Position numbers and translations under genes: made by a program. A stretch of 64,000 bases of DNA from positions 13,403,353 to 13,467,352 of the forward strand of contig NC_051443.1 in assembly GCF_001649575.2 (NCBI RefSeq). The letters run 5' to 3'. Position 1 is the stretch's first letter. Every line of letters begins with the position of its first letter. The notes below the pieces were generated by a model. The model had not been told where the DNA came from, searched no databases, and saw nothing but the letters and a program-made list of their open reading frames with translations. The DNA comes from Kryptolebias marmoratus (Eukaryota; Chordata; Actinopteri; Cyprinodontiformes; Rivulidae). Of this stretch, positions 37,941-51,049 are shown piece after piece.

Positions 37941-40900
37941 TTTGGGAGGCGTTTACTCTTTATTTCTTCTTTTTTTTTGTCATACTGCAACATTTAGGTA
38001 AAGGAGTATTTAAACAAATTGTTCAGACCTATTAATTAAGCTTCATGCTGTTCGGTAATGGCCAATTATGTCATTATTATGTCCAGTTTAGCTAATACAG
38101 ATATTCTTTTCTTCTACCTTGATAAAAAGCATCCCAGATTTTCTTTCAGTAATTTACTGTTTTCTGTAGTTCTGTTTTTGGTTTAGACCAGCAAAACTGT
38201 AGGTCAGCTATTACTCAAACTGAACTTAGATCTCTAAAACTGATGTCTAATGCAGGTAGGATACTGACTACAAAAATGTATTTATTCTTTATGTAACTTT
38301 TATTTTACCAGGCAAGACATTAAGAACAATTTCTTATTTACAGTGTCTTCTAAAACTACAAATACAAAAGGCTGAGCTTCAAGAACATACAGGAAAACTA
38401 ACAGTAAAGCAGTAAAATGTATATACACACATAAAATGCTACAAAAACTGTATGAACAAGAGACATTTGCTCATCCAGGAGTTTTCAGTTTTACACTAGT
38501 TTACCCCTCAGATCCTGCCTTGGTCATTATTGAAACAAGCTTGTTTTTTGTTTTCTTATATTTGTTGAGTGAAGGCTTAGATTCTCATTCACAGAACTGG
38601 AAATTCTGATTATTTCTGAACTGAGGTCAGGCGTTAAACATCCCCCAAATAATAACCCTGCCCCGACTGATTCAGATCTTAAATATATTATCTAACTGGA
38701 AACCAAAGGTTTATTGTTTCGTTTATTTGTCTAGTTAAGTGAGTGTCATTTTAGGAGCCTGCAATAAGGGATAAGGGATCATTTTAAGAACATCTATTAC
38801 AAAAATATATGAACCGTATAAATTCTTTATTCCAGTTCTATTTGAATATTTTCTTATTTCTTTAGATCACCTTAGCTAAATATCATTAGGTAGTTCTCCA
38901 AAAACAAACAATATTATCACTGAAAAACACTGAACTAGAATAAAATAGTGATAATAACCTGTTTGAGTCCCTCGTGCAGCATTTGTTTCTTGTACTGTTA
39001 GACTCAGCTGTTAATGAGATATCAAACTGTCCCTACAATGCCCTACAAGTGTTCATGTTTAGTTTTACTGAACTTCAGATCAGTAAGGACAAAGAAAAAA
39101 AAGATTGTAAAACTGTAGAAGACGCCTTCAGTCAGATGAAGAGTTCACATCTCGATGTGGAAATGGAAATAAAAGAACAAAAATAAATCTCTGAGCTTTC
39201 ACGACTGTTACAACATTTCCAAAGCTGGTCAAAAATAGATTTTTATTAGCTCCAATTCGAGACGAAAGAGAAATTAACAACAGCTACAACTTCTCTATCA
39301 TACAGAAAAGAGATCCTAACTCAAATCCCCGGAGTTTAATGTTGTCCTGAGTCAGCACAGCTGGTGTGTCTGCAATTTGTCGGCGCTGCTGAGACGTCTG
39401 CTGTGACCTTATTACCCATCTGCTTCGCTCTGAGCTTGTGTGACCAGTGAGGCAGAATTCAGCTTGCCGTCAGCAGCCTCGCAGCTTCTCCCGAGAAGCC
39501 TTTCCAGGTATAAATATAACGTCCATCTATCAACCTAACGGGTACACAAATGTGGGAAGGCAATAGCAGAAATAAAAAGTAAAAACAAAAAAAAAAAGAA
39601 AAGCCAGAGATGTTGGGGATTTGTTTCACAAATCTGGAGCAGCTTTATTTTATTTAGAGCCTGGAGTCTACAGGATGTGAAGCAGGTGTGAAGCTGGTAT
39701 GTTGCATTAAATCCCATTCGTAGGCACAGGTGTCATTCAGGCAAGGGGGTGGACATGAGCACACGCAGAAATGTAATTAAGAACATCCCACATGGGAAAA
39801 AAAAATATCCAGACTGGAATTATACATCTGCTCAATTCAGGGTTCTTAATCTGGTCTAGATCTCGTTGCCTTAAAGGGATTATGCTGGGAAAAAAAGTCT
39901 TTACAAGGAATTTTCTGTACCAGTGACTTGTTAGATAAAGAAAAAAAAATCAATGCAAAAACCATTGCTGCATTAAAGTTGTATGTGTTTTGTTTGGGGT
40001 TTTTTTTCACCTCTGGAACATTTTTGTAAGAAGTTTCACAGGTGTGAAAAAAGATCTATTAGTATCTTAAATTCAGTGGCATAAATCTAACAAATAAGTG
40101 TGTGAAATTTTTGAAAAAGGGATAATCAAAAGTCTGCATTCACACGGTTTTGCTCCTTAATAATTCAAAATGGCAGCTTTAGATTTTTAATCAAGGAGAA
40201 CCATTTGTTTTTCAAATGTTAAAGCAGCAATATCCGCTAACGCCACAGGAGGGCGATCTGATCATTTCACCAAACATTTACACTGAACAAGTTCAGGAGC
40301 TCTGATCAGCAGACATCATTTACACACACACACACACACACTCATATAGCTGACAATGCATACCGCTGTCAGCTAATCTCTGTCGCTCAGCTGATTTGAT
40401 TGGAACAAACAGAAAACAACATGCTGGATGTTAAACATTAGGTGGTCAAATTACTCCACTAATACACCTGTTTGAACCCAAGCAACGCTGATTGTTTCTG
40501 GACTGAGCTGCAGCTGTAGGAGTCCCATTAAGGACTTTATACCTCCACCACAATTTCAGCTGCAACAGGAAACCACCTGCACAGAAAAAAAATCCCTGCT
40601 TGTCCTTTAAATAGGGCACTTCTATTAGTTTCAACTAATTCAGGGGGAAATTAAAGGAAAAGAATCAAAATTCAGAGAAACTTTTGGATCACTGATAAAG
40701 CATTCATTTATAGTTTTAGTCTTTATGTAGTTTCAATAAACTTCAGTTTGAATATGTCATTAAATGATTTAACAAACGTTAAGAAGTTAAAATGAGAAGG
40801 CAGGAGCACCGCTTACTTTAATCAGCATATCTGCGTTTGAGACGATCAGCTTATTTATTTTTGTAAATCACATTTTTCGATCACTTTCAGCCGTGTAATG

Positions 40901-42300
40901 TTGTGTTGTTTTGCCGTCATACAGCGTAGTATTTTAATGCAACAAATCTGAATTTCAAAGCAGGTTGCCTTTTGCTCCTCCAGTTGTTTTAAATGTGCAT
41001 AAAAACTCATTTGAATTGACAGTGACGTAAAGATTTGTAAAATAGCGTTGACATGAACTGCTTTGACACTTTTTTAAAAATTGGAATGCTTTTAAGGCAG
41101 CAAGAATTGACTGTTTTCTTGGCCCTGCTCAGACTAGCCATTAGCTCATCAGAATCAAACTCTATTTCTCCAATCTGACATTAGAAAGAGCTACCTGTAG
41201 CAGGTAATTTCTTTTTTCTAGCCTGTCCTTTTCTTTATTTGATAGAGTGTTTAATATTACTTTTATTCACACAGAAAATAAATGTGTTTAATTTGTTTCC
41301 TTAGACTCCAAAACCTTCATGTTGATTGTCTCAAATTGACTTTTTAAATGAAAAAGTTACAATTTTACAAATCCTTTTTTTATGGGTTTTTGTTCTTATA
41401 GTTCTTCCTAGTTTAGGATCCTTGAACACAACAGGGTCTGAAAGAGAAATCTAAAGGTAAATATTTTAGCAAAACACTTGAGGCTGTATTTTTGGTTAGG
41501 AGAGCAGTTTATTTTTCATGGTTCTGGGGAGTGAGCCAGGTCTTTCCTTCCTACATTTTTAATTAGTCAAAGGAGGGTGTGACCTACATAGTCTCAATGA
41601 GGCAGAACAGGAATGTGACCGGTCACCTGATTCCCCTCCCACCACCCTCCACCACACTCCACCTGCTCGCATCCCGTACATCACCTCCACCGTCCTCCTC
41701 CCAAAATCAGAGAAGCTCATTCGGCCCGGGCGCAGAGTGGATGAGAGCAACTGTCGAAACAAGGGCACTCGGATGCGGGTCAGTGGACTGCAGGGATGCG
41801 ATGTGTGCCCGGACTGTAAAAAAGGGTGGATTGTTTGAGTAAACTGGCTGCCACTGGCTCATCTCTTGTTACAGAGCAGGACAGCCTGGTGTTTGACCCA
41901 TGTACCTGAGGCACACTTAAGACTCTGGTTTCAGGGGCTGATGTCATGCGGACGCCAGATGCGTGAGAGGCTGCTGTGACAGGGCGGCAGACAGGAAACA
42001 GGATGAACTGGAGGACGGGCGCACAGAATGTGTCTGATGGTCGAAATTATAGTGTCGGGCACCACGGAAAATTGGCATCTGGGCAAACACAGCTAAGCTT
42101 TTTTTGAAAAGAAATATTCTTATAATGTCATATACAAAAAAATAAAATAAAATCACCTTGATCTATTTTGATATTTCGTGGATAATTTTGCTCCCTCCCA
42201 TGGCATGTCTTTGTACACTAAATTGATGAATTGCATTTAAAAAATGAAAACCCACTCAATCTACAAACCAAACATTTTTAAAATTGGAAATTGCCCACAG
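37941..42300. other. Non-coding flank 3' of HERC1
   Basis: No convincing coding exon on either strand. A fragment at 38295-38345 (TTTTACCAGGCAAGACATTA and following) resembles a short repeat widespread in fish. A (CA)n run sits at 40321-40341. A pyrimidine-rich block at 41630-41700 (CCACC/CTCC repeats) makes spurious open frames. The remainder shows nothing I can name. Confidence 0.5.
40321..40341. repeat. (CA)n microsatellite
   Basis: About ten uninterrupted CA units. Confidence 0.9.
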
Positions 42301-42326
42301 CCATGAAAGGCATGTGTGTTTGTTTT

Positions 42327-43075
42327 CTGTCTGTTAGCAAAATATCTCACAAACCACTGGATGGATTTTAGTAAAACTCTTAGTCAATAATCATTGAATA
42401 GACAACTAAAATTGATTAACTTTTGGAGTCCACCCATATTAAAATGGCTGGCACAGCTTCTCAACCTTAAAAAAAACCCATAAAACTGTCTAAAACTCAG
42501 TAAAGTTTACAGATATTGAGCTAAGATTTGCTGTGGTAGTAGGTGAGCATTGTCCCCAACATATACTCAGAGCACTACTTGTTGCATAGTATCTATGCTT
42601 AAAACTTTGGCATTACCTGTAGGTGTCAATCCTGTCTGGCTGTTAGCAAAATATCTCACAAACCACTGGATAGATTTTAATAAAAGTTGTAGTCAATAAT
42701 CATCTAAAATTAATTAGCCTTTGGAAAAAAATGGGTGCCACAGCTAATCAGCTACCTTGTTGGTGTCAATCCTGTCTGGCTGTTAACAAAACATCTTGTG
42801 ACCCACTGGGTGAAATTTAATGAACCTCTCAGAAAGTAATTATTGAATGGATATCTACAGCTCTTTAACTTTTGGTGTGGTAGTAGCTGAGAATCCCCCC
42901 AATACATTAGAGTCAGCCTTATCTATTTGTTAGCAAAATATCTTGTGAACCACTGGATGGATTTTAATAAAACTCTCAGAAAAGATACGGACATCTACAA
43001 CTGATTAACTTTTGGACTCAACCTGATTGAAGATGGCCGCCACAGTTAACTGACCTTAGCCTACACAAAAATATT
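42327..43075 (+). repeat. Local tandem cluster of a dispersed repeat, four diverged units
   Basis: Four copies begin near 42327, 42631, 42771 and 42916. Each opens with TGTTAGCAAAATATCT or a close variant, continues with ACCACTGG.TGGATTTTA, and (where complete) has AACTTTTGGA and AAATGGCTG/AGATGGCCGC with CACAGCT. Units differ in length (about 300, 140, 145 and 160 bases) through internal deletions. The junction GTGTCAATCCTGTCTGGCTG is shared by units 2 and 3. I recognise the motif as frequent in teleost DNA but cannot assign it to a class. Confidence 0.8.
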
Positions 43076-46000
43076 GTTTTTATACAATGAAAAATTATTT
43101 TACTGAACAAATTCTAGCAAGTTGTTTCCCTCCCATATTTATTTTAATAAATTCTACACATCAGCAGCTTTTATTAAAACCAAACGTTTCAGATTTTCTT
43201 CCTTATCAAAGATTTTTTTTTGAATCTTTTCAGTATATATATAGTTCTACTTCTACTTCTTAAACTCGAGGATTCTGGGCTTAGAAAAACATGTTCCTTA
43301 ATGGCGGTTTTCCTTGAACAGCCCGAGGAATAAACAGCTGAGGTGTACAATGTGACTTACGGAGGATTTAAGTGGAAACCTGATCGGATAAATAATGCAA
43401 CGGTGTCTGAGGAGCCAACGCAAGCTCTCGGGAATGATTGAAACGACGACTCTAACACTTCTATCAATATCAGGTGGACCTGTTTAATTTATCACATCAG
43501 GTAAATCCTTCTCTGCTTAGACATTTGGTTTAGTGTGGCTCAGGCTGTCCCCTCACAGCTTTGATCCTGACTGAAATATATCAACCGACCTGTTAGCTTC
43601 TAATAAACAAAGATTCAAGTCCAACACTTCGGTGCATAGCTAAATACTTACATGTATATCCCCACATGTTGTTCCTTTTGAGTGCTTTTGTTTTAAACAA
43701 TGCAACAAAAATGTGCATTAAATTAAATACAACTCATGGGGAAAAATATCATTATATGTCAAGGACATCGTCTTAAACTATTTCCACCTATTGTAACTGA
43801 AGTTTGCATCATTGTAGAGCAGAATTAGAGCTTATTTTTAAAAAATAAATTTATCTGCACAGTAACATTTTAACCTGTGTATATAAGTTTTATAAACTTT
43901 ATCCTTGGGAACATGGTGGCTCTATCACTGTACAAAAATACCTTGTCCTCATATTCCATGCAAAACTTGTCTATCAAAAAAAAATCAAAACAAATAACAT
44001 CCCTGTTTACTAAATAAACTTTTCTCTGCAGATGTAAGGCTAGGATCAAGGCCATGGGAAGCAGGGGTCCTGAGGGTGCTGCTGCAATCTGATGGATGCA
44101 TGTCCGAACGCACAGGTAATGAATTAAGGAAAAAAAAAGAAGATTAACAGATTTCTTTAGTGTTGCAGATGTTTACATTCCAAAGATACTTTGTTAATTT
44201 TGCTGATTTGCAGATCTGGTGTTTAAACCGGCGCTGGTTTCATGCATCTGTGGGCAAAACTTAACAACCGCCTAAAAAAGTGAGCAGATTAGCATTAGGT
44301 CATGATTTCAGTTTTATAGATACAGTCTGTCTTAATGATACGGCATATTATTCATTTCTATATTTAAATAGGACATGCTCTTCCAGTGGGCCTACCACTG
44401 CATATGTTTGGTATTATTATTATTGTATAAGGTCACACACGCTCAAAGCACCCTCCTCGGCTATGGACACTCTTAAAAGCATGAAGCATGTCGTAGTTAT
44501 GTGTCATTTCAGACCAGAGGTGACATTTTTCTTTGACATCCACATTGTGATCAGGACGAGACGTGATCCAGCTGTAAGCTCAGCCCTCACCTGCTCCCTC
44601 ATCGTTTTCTCGTGTTCTCTCGGATGAACTTGAACGCATCATCGTGTTCGTCGCGAGATTCGCTCAATGCCATTACCTCTGCGACACACTCATTTCTGCA
44701 TGTGGGTCATCGGACAAATAATCCCATCTGAGGAGTGATTTTCAATCCGGTCTGGCTGTTGTATCGCGTGCAGAAGCAGATACAAAAACACCAGATGTTT
44801 TTTTTTTTGCCCCCCTTCTTTTCTTAATTTTTTTTTTTTTTTTAAATTTTACCTGCAGTCAGCCTCCTGAGAGTAAAAAGACTGGGACGTACAGTCAATT
44901 GGAACACAAAGCTACTCTTGTGTCTATTTTTTAAAAAAAGTTGTTGCAATTTCAAATGTGTTTCTGTCATAAACCCGAGGGTTTCTGTCCATAGAGCGAG
45001 ACCAAGACCAAACACGGAGACAAGGATAACGGTAAGTGCATTTATTTACAGGTGGAGCCAAACCCAGATCCTCACAGTTTCGTGTATTTGGACACATGAA
45101 AAAAAAAAAGTTGTAATATAGCAGCACGTATTTACACAAACTAGTTTATAATATCAGTACAGAACAACGAAAGTGACAACTTGTCCCTGTTCGTAGGAGT
45201 AAAACCATCCTGGTTAAATTTTCCAACAAAAGGCTCTAAAGATTTCTGTGGAACTGTCAGAAAATGCTCTTTAAGTCTTTGTGTGGATGTCTAACATGTT
45301 TCTGGCTTACAACCCCTGCATTAGTTCTTCTGCTTACAGACAGTTTATTATCAATAGCTGGGTTTTTACCTCCCGTAGCTGGCAAACAGGCTCAGCATCC
45401 CGCAGCCAAAAGCCTGGCTGGCTGCTTCCAGAGGTGGGAAGCCAGTTCCAAACAACAGAGCTTTCATTTTCAATGAGTTATTGGTCAAGAACATCTGTGC
45501 AAGAGACCTCGGAGGAGCAGGGATTTCTTTCACCCCCCTCCCTCCTTCTCTCTGTCTCTCTCTTTTCTTGATTTTTTTTGTTAATGATGTTGAAATTGGG
45601 AATAATTTTGCATTCACTGTAAATACGAACATCTGTAAGGAGCCATCTGGCCATGCTGCTATCACATGGGGTTGACCATAATAAAACAAAGACCTAACAC
45701 ATAAAGAATATAGAGCAAACATGATTTAAGAACATTTCCAAATGCAAGAGGAGGGGTAAAATCTAAACACTAAGAAAAATCGCTTCCCGTCTGCGGCTCG
45801 CTTATCTCTAAAAAGAATGCCTTGATGCGTCTCAGAATATTATCTAGCGTTAGCTTTGAGGTGCTCAGATATATACTTTCTGGGACACCAAAAGCCCATA
45901 AATCTCCAGCATAAACACTGAACCAGAGAACTGATGACACAGGGGAAAGAGACCTAGTTAAACTCCGTGCGAGCCTAAAATACCAAACAAAGTAGGCCTG

Positions 46001-47489
46001 TATCATACAGTACAAGGCAGGCACCTGGGCTAGTTCACAAACTGTATGTTTCACACAAACATGAATGAACTTACAACTTCAGCTGTCGAGCAGCTTTCAG
46101 ACGGAGTCTGCAGGGTAATTATTACACAGATCAAAACAGCTGCATGTCAGCTGTTTGAAGTCATTTATAAACCTTTGTAAATCTACACAACCTAAAGCTC
46201 CTTGTGAGCACGCTGCTTGAGCCTTTTAAAACAGCATACATTATAAAAAAGTCCATCTTTCACTCACTAAGCTAAGATATTCTCCAGATGTTCAAGGTAA
46301 AACAGAAACAAAAGGTAAACACACAAGAAATGGAATAAAAATCAGAGAGAACCGTTTCAAAAAATAACCAATTTCTCCAAACTGAGGTTGTTAAAAAAGC
46401 AGCACAAAAGATATTAATTGTTATAAACTTTCTGACAGGACCCCTCTTCAAATGATCTGAACTTCAAATGATCTGCCCTTTCAGGCAGTGACATTTAAAA
46501 TGAATTATATACCTCAGCATTTTATTTCTAATATTCAACAGCTTTAAATGTAAACCTTTAGGGCCCTTGCAATATCACAAAATGTCACACTCAGAGTATG
46601 TGTTGAGGATGACTCTCAGCTAGTACCCCGTCAAATTTGAGCTTAATATCTGTGAAACGGACTAAATTATCACCATTTCGGTTTTTGCTAAAGTCAGGTG
46701 ACGACGCTGGGAGCTGAAGACAGTTTTGGCCCAAAGAGCTGGAAAAATCCACGCTGAGCTGAGATTTGCTGAGAGATTTTCCTCTACCTATCAAATCTTG
46801 TGAATGTTTTTGCTTCCAGTTGAAATGAGGCCTGGAGTACAGAGAGCGTGCCAGAAATAAACTTTTAGTTCCGTTTTTTTATTTTTAAGCTTTCCAGGTG
46901 GGGTCTGACCGAGTGGCTGAAAGTCACTGCTAAATATTTCAGTTTTATTACACTAAATAAAATCCATATTACTGGATCTGTCTGTGAAAATACAATTTAT
47001 CAGGCTGACCCACATAAGGCAACTTTGCATGCAGTTGTGCTGACATCATGATTCGATGGTGATATTTTAGGAAGGGTCTGTGATTTATCTCTAGCTGCCT
47101 GAGTAACTTCAGGATTAATCATTCAGTGAACTGTGCCTGGTGCACATCTAAAATCTGCAAGTGCAACAGCCTTTCTCCGTCCGTTCATGTTTATGTTCTG
47201 CTGGATGAAGGCAGAAATGGTGAAAAGTTCTTCAATCTGATAATTTTATTTCAGTTCAGTTGCACATATTTCTGGGATTGCCTTGATTCGGTTTATCACC
47301 ATTTGAAGCTTCAGACTCCAAATAATAACTGTATGACTAGTGCTGATCAAAATCTAAGAATAATACAATTACAGTGCACAGAAAAAATATAAATAATAAC
47401 TAGAGAAATCAAATTTTTGGCAAAAGTGCACTATGAATGCTGAGTGCTGAATGACTGATGAAATTTGCAGAAGAAGCTGAAACTCAGAT
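43076..47489. other. Non-coding flank, nothing recognised
   Basis: AT-rich DNA with T-runs at 44800-44845. The short frames on both strands (for example near 45366-45722 minus) lack splice context, conserved motifs or codon bias. No RNA gene recognised. Confidence 0.45.
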
Positions 47490-47680
47490 GTTAAAGCTAA
47501 AAGAAGCAGAAGACCAGCTAAAATCTACAAGGAGCAAAATGCTAGCTATACATAGCAAAACACTAGCTAAAAGCAGCAAAAGGCCAGCTAAAAGTAACAA
47601 AACATCAGGACAAAGCACTGGGTAAAGCAGCAAAGGGCTACCTAAGAGCCAAAACCAACATAAAAATACAAAAGCAGAGT
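47490..47680 (+). repeat. Degenerate minisatellite with AGCTAAAAGCAGCAAAA-like units
   Basis: Several imperfect repeats of a purine-rich unit (GCTAAAAGAAGCAGAAGACC, ACTAGCTAAAAGCAGCAAAA, GCCAGCTAAAAGTAACAAAA and so on). The minus strand reads as a Leu-rich open frame purely because of this composition. Confidence 0.7.
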
Positions 47681-48504
47681 AAGTGTGCAAAAACAGATTT
47701 CAAAGAGAACATTGTTTTTGAAGGAACTGAAGAGACCTCAGTGAGGAAACTGTTTGTAAATAAAGTAAAATATTCTGATAAGTTTAAAAGTTACCCAGAA
47801 GTCATAGCACCCTCTGAATGAGCTGAACATATTGATATATGAATGTGTGTGAGTATGCAGGAGTAGTTCTATTGTAAATGAACCATATTAAAAAACTTTA
47901 AAACAGGTAAACAATAGTGTGAGTGCTGAATCAGCATTTACACAAGAAATGAGGTGCATTTATCTGACTGTGTTCAGACTGTGTCGTAATCTCTGAGATT
48001 TCGTCTCAGCTCAGATGGACTGTCCTTCCGCTGCACTTGAAGTGTCCGTGATCAAATCTTCTCCTGCTGCAGTGTTGCTCTGAGTGCTGTTCTAGGTTTA
48101 CGCACAAGTGTCAGATGCACACAGATGCAAACTTAAGAGCTGCGGATAACACTTTTCCAAGGAGAATCCAGGTAATTTGGGCCTTAACGAGTTATTTACA
48201 CTCAAGGAGACAGAGATGTGGGAACTATGAGATACTGTAATTATCACCACACACACAAAAAGAACCTGAAGAACGATGCATCATCAAAATGCAAATTTTT
48301 CTACTCACATCAAGAATTATGTAACACTGTACATGGAGCTGCAGTGGTAAATGAGAGCAGTTACTGGATTACCACGTAAAAATAAATGCAAATGCTTCAC
48401 ATGTCCAGCAGCGTCCCTCGGGATACGAACCCCTGTCTCTGCCTTCTAACCTGTTGTGACCTCTGACCCCAGCAGAGCCTCCCTGATTCATTATTATTGC
48501 CAAC
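47681..48504. other. Non-coding flank, nothing recognised
   Basis: About 820 bases of AT-rich DNA without exon-like or repeat-like structure that I can name. Confidence 0.45.
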
Positions 48505-48720
48505 AGTCCTGTGTCCGTTCGCAGAAAAAAACTCACAAACCACTGAACGGGTCTTAATGAAACTCTCAGTTAGTCACCACTGGATGTACACCTAAGTGAT
48601 GAACTTTTGAACTCAATCCAGTTCAAAATGGCTGCCAAATCTAATCAACCTTAGCAAACACAAAAATGGCTCAGTCAGTTCTATAGACAATGAGCTAAAA
48701 TAGAGCATAAAAAACATGTT
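48505..48720 (+). repeat. Single diverged copy of the 42.3-kb repeat family
   Basis: Shares ACTCACAAACCACTG, TTAATGAAACTCTCAG, TGAACTTTTGAACTCAATCC and AAAATGGCTGCCA with the units at 42327-43075, in the same orientation. Confidence 0.7.
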
Positions 48721-50597
48721 TCTCTTGTTGGAATCACACCAATTAGCTACAATTTACATAGTGCTTAAATATTTGCACATCTGTCTAAAAGTGTCTCTAT
48801 CCTGAATGCATTTATGCACTTTATTATGTAAATTTTCCCAATGCATACACTTCAGTTTATGCACTTTGTCACATAATGTCTGAATGTTAATTTGAATGTT
48901 TCACATAAAGGACAATCTCTTGGAATGAAAGGACACCTCACTAATGAATATAAATTTTTGATCGACCGGAAACTGCAGGCTGTTTCAGATAAAAATCTTA
49001 GCCTCTAGCTGACCTCCGTGAATGCTTGCTGATGTATTGCTCAGCATGCTTTCTCCTGAATGACAGAAAATAAAGAACACAACCTCGGAAAATTAGGTTT
49101 TGCCAGCATAACAAAGTCCTATGATTCAATTTCTGTCCCTGCCTTTCTGTGTTGAGACAGGCACAGTTATCTAATAAAGTCAGGGCACGAAGAAAACATC
49201 ATAAGATCACAAAAACAGTCAATACAACAAATTAGGTGCTCCAAAGTAGCTCCAATTATCAGCAATCAAAGTCATAAGAAGTATCAGATCAACAGATTTC
49301 TTGGAAAAATCTGAGCTCACATCAAAACCTATTCGTAAAAAAAAAAAAAAATCAAAACATTTTTGAGCCAAAAAAAGAAATATATATATTGCATATATTG
49401 CATAATGAGATAAAAAGTCATAGTACACAGCTGACCTTCCGGAGTAAAGATGCAGGCAGACAGACAGTGGATGGACCAGCAGCTGTACCAGATGTTACGC
49501 CACCTGCGTTATTAGTAGCATGGCAGAGACAAATAAAACATCGTGACATGCACCCTGTGTCCTTGTGTCGTTGTGTAAGTGTTAGTTAGCGGCATGAAGG
49601 AAGTTTGCTGAGACGGTGGACAGAAAGGCTTTCAGAAAGCAAATAGATTAGAGTGCCTTTGAGAAACGTGTACGACGCTCATCCGAGCGTGACGTGTGTA
49701 GCGATGTGTTTGTATAGATTTGTGTCAAAGTGATATGTCTGGCTGGCACAGTGTCACCAATTAATGTGATGTACGTGTGTATCAATCATGATATGTGTAG
49801 TGGTGGCTCTGTAACACGGCCCAGCCAGTTGTTTTTGTTTTCTTGTCCTGCAGGTTCTGCTGCACTCTGCAGAAAAATAAGATGCTTTAATTGTAGGGTT
49901 CCATCCCTACTTGAAGAGATAGTTCACATCTTTTGAAGGGTTATGAACAATTACTATCTTACCTGTTTTAGATCCTTGAACAACCTGAATTCTGAGAAAC
50001 AATTTTTATTTTGTCCAAATGTCAGATTTCATTTATTTCCTTGTTTGTTTTTGTTGGAATTTGTGAGAAAAACTTAGTTTTCTTGTTTGGGAATTTGTTT
50101 AACATTTATATGCAGAGTATTTAATCACTGTGAGCGTTCTTTGATATATATTTATAGGGCTAACTATAGCACTATAATGCTGCTAGTAGCACTCCCAAAT
50201 AACCCCAGAATTCAATGTAAATACCTGTGTAATGCAAAATTAACAGAGATTTCAAGACATAAAATAGTGTTTTCAGTTTTGATTCAATAAAACAATAGAC
50301 TGACCTTCTGAAGAATCCACTTGTCTGCTAAGTGATGGATCCATAATACCTACAAACTTTAGATCCATCAGCTGCATGTTCTGGCTCTGAAACCTCATTT
50401 TCTCTAACCCTAACCCTAAGCCTCCTCATGGTTATAACATCAGTCAGTGTCTGTGTGCAGCTATGTTCCTCGCCCTCTCTGTCTCTGATGTACAGAGACA
50501 GTTTGCGTCCTCTGGAGCTGCAGCCCATTGGTATGAATTGATAGCTTTCTGCTGGTTGGGTTTTAGCTGCAGAGCTAAAGGTTTTTTTCACATGTGC
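48721..50597. other. Non-coding flank, nothing recognised
   Basis: AT-rich, with an A-run at 49337-49350. It contains a short telomere-like (CCCTAA) run at 50405-50419. No gene seen. Confidence 0.45.
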
Positions 50598-50945
50598 TGT
50601 GCGGTCGTGTCGCCTCGCAGCAAGAAGGTGGAAGGTTCGCTTCCCGGCCTTTCTGGGTGGAGTTTGCACGTTCTCCCTGTGCACGAGTGGGTTTACTAAG
50701 GGTATTCTGGTGTCTTCCCACAGACCAAAACCATTTATGTTAGAATGATTGGTAACTCTAAATTGTCCCTAGGTGTGAGTGAGCGTGTGAACGGTCATTT
50801 GTCTTGTTTGTCTCTATGTGGCGCTGCGATGGACTGTTCAGGGTGTCCCCCGCCTCTCGCACAGTGACTGCTGGAAATAGACACCAGCTGCCCCATGAGC
50901 AGGAACGGAAAAAACGTGTAAAAGAAAATGAATGGATGGATGGAT
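50598..50945 (+). repeat. tRNA-SINE-like teleost interspersed repeat with (ATGG)n tail
   Basis: Contains GTCGCCTCGCAGCAAGAAGG, then GGTTCGCTTCC (resembling a pol III B box), then GGAGTTTGCACGTTCTCCCT, TAACTCTAAATTGTCCCTAG and GGTGTCCCCCGCCTCTCGC, ending in AATGAATGGATGGATGGATA. I know this block as one of the most common teleost dispersed repeats. Class (SINE or LINE tail) is not certain. Confidence 0.8.
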
Positions 50946-51049
50946 ACACGGCTGCGTGTACTAAAGCAGGTGACTTTCTCCGAGGGCAGAGGCTGATCGA
51001 CCAAAGAGATTTATTACAACCCTGCGAGAATAATGGATGATAGGATCAT

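Noticed and set aside
38974..39186. 70-residue plus-strand frame with a Lys/Glu-rich end
   Set aside because: No splice context, no conserved motif, and the composition is explained by A-rich DNA.
45366..46054. Two minus-strand frames of 118 and 94 residues
   Set aside because: No recognisable domain, codon bias or splice signals; lengths are within chance for this amount of DNA.
47484..47690. Leu-rich minus-strand frame resembling membrane segments
   Set aside because: Produced by the reverse complement of an AGCTAAAAGCAGC-type minisatellite.
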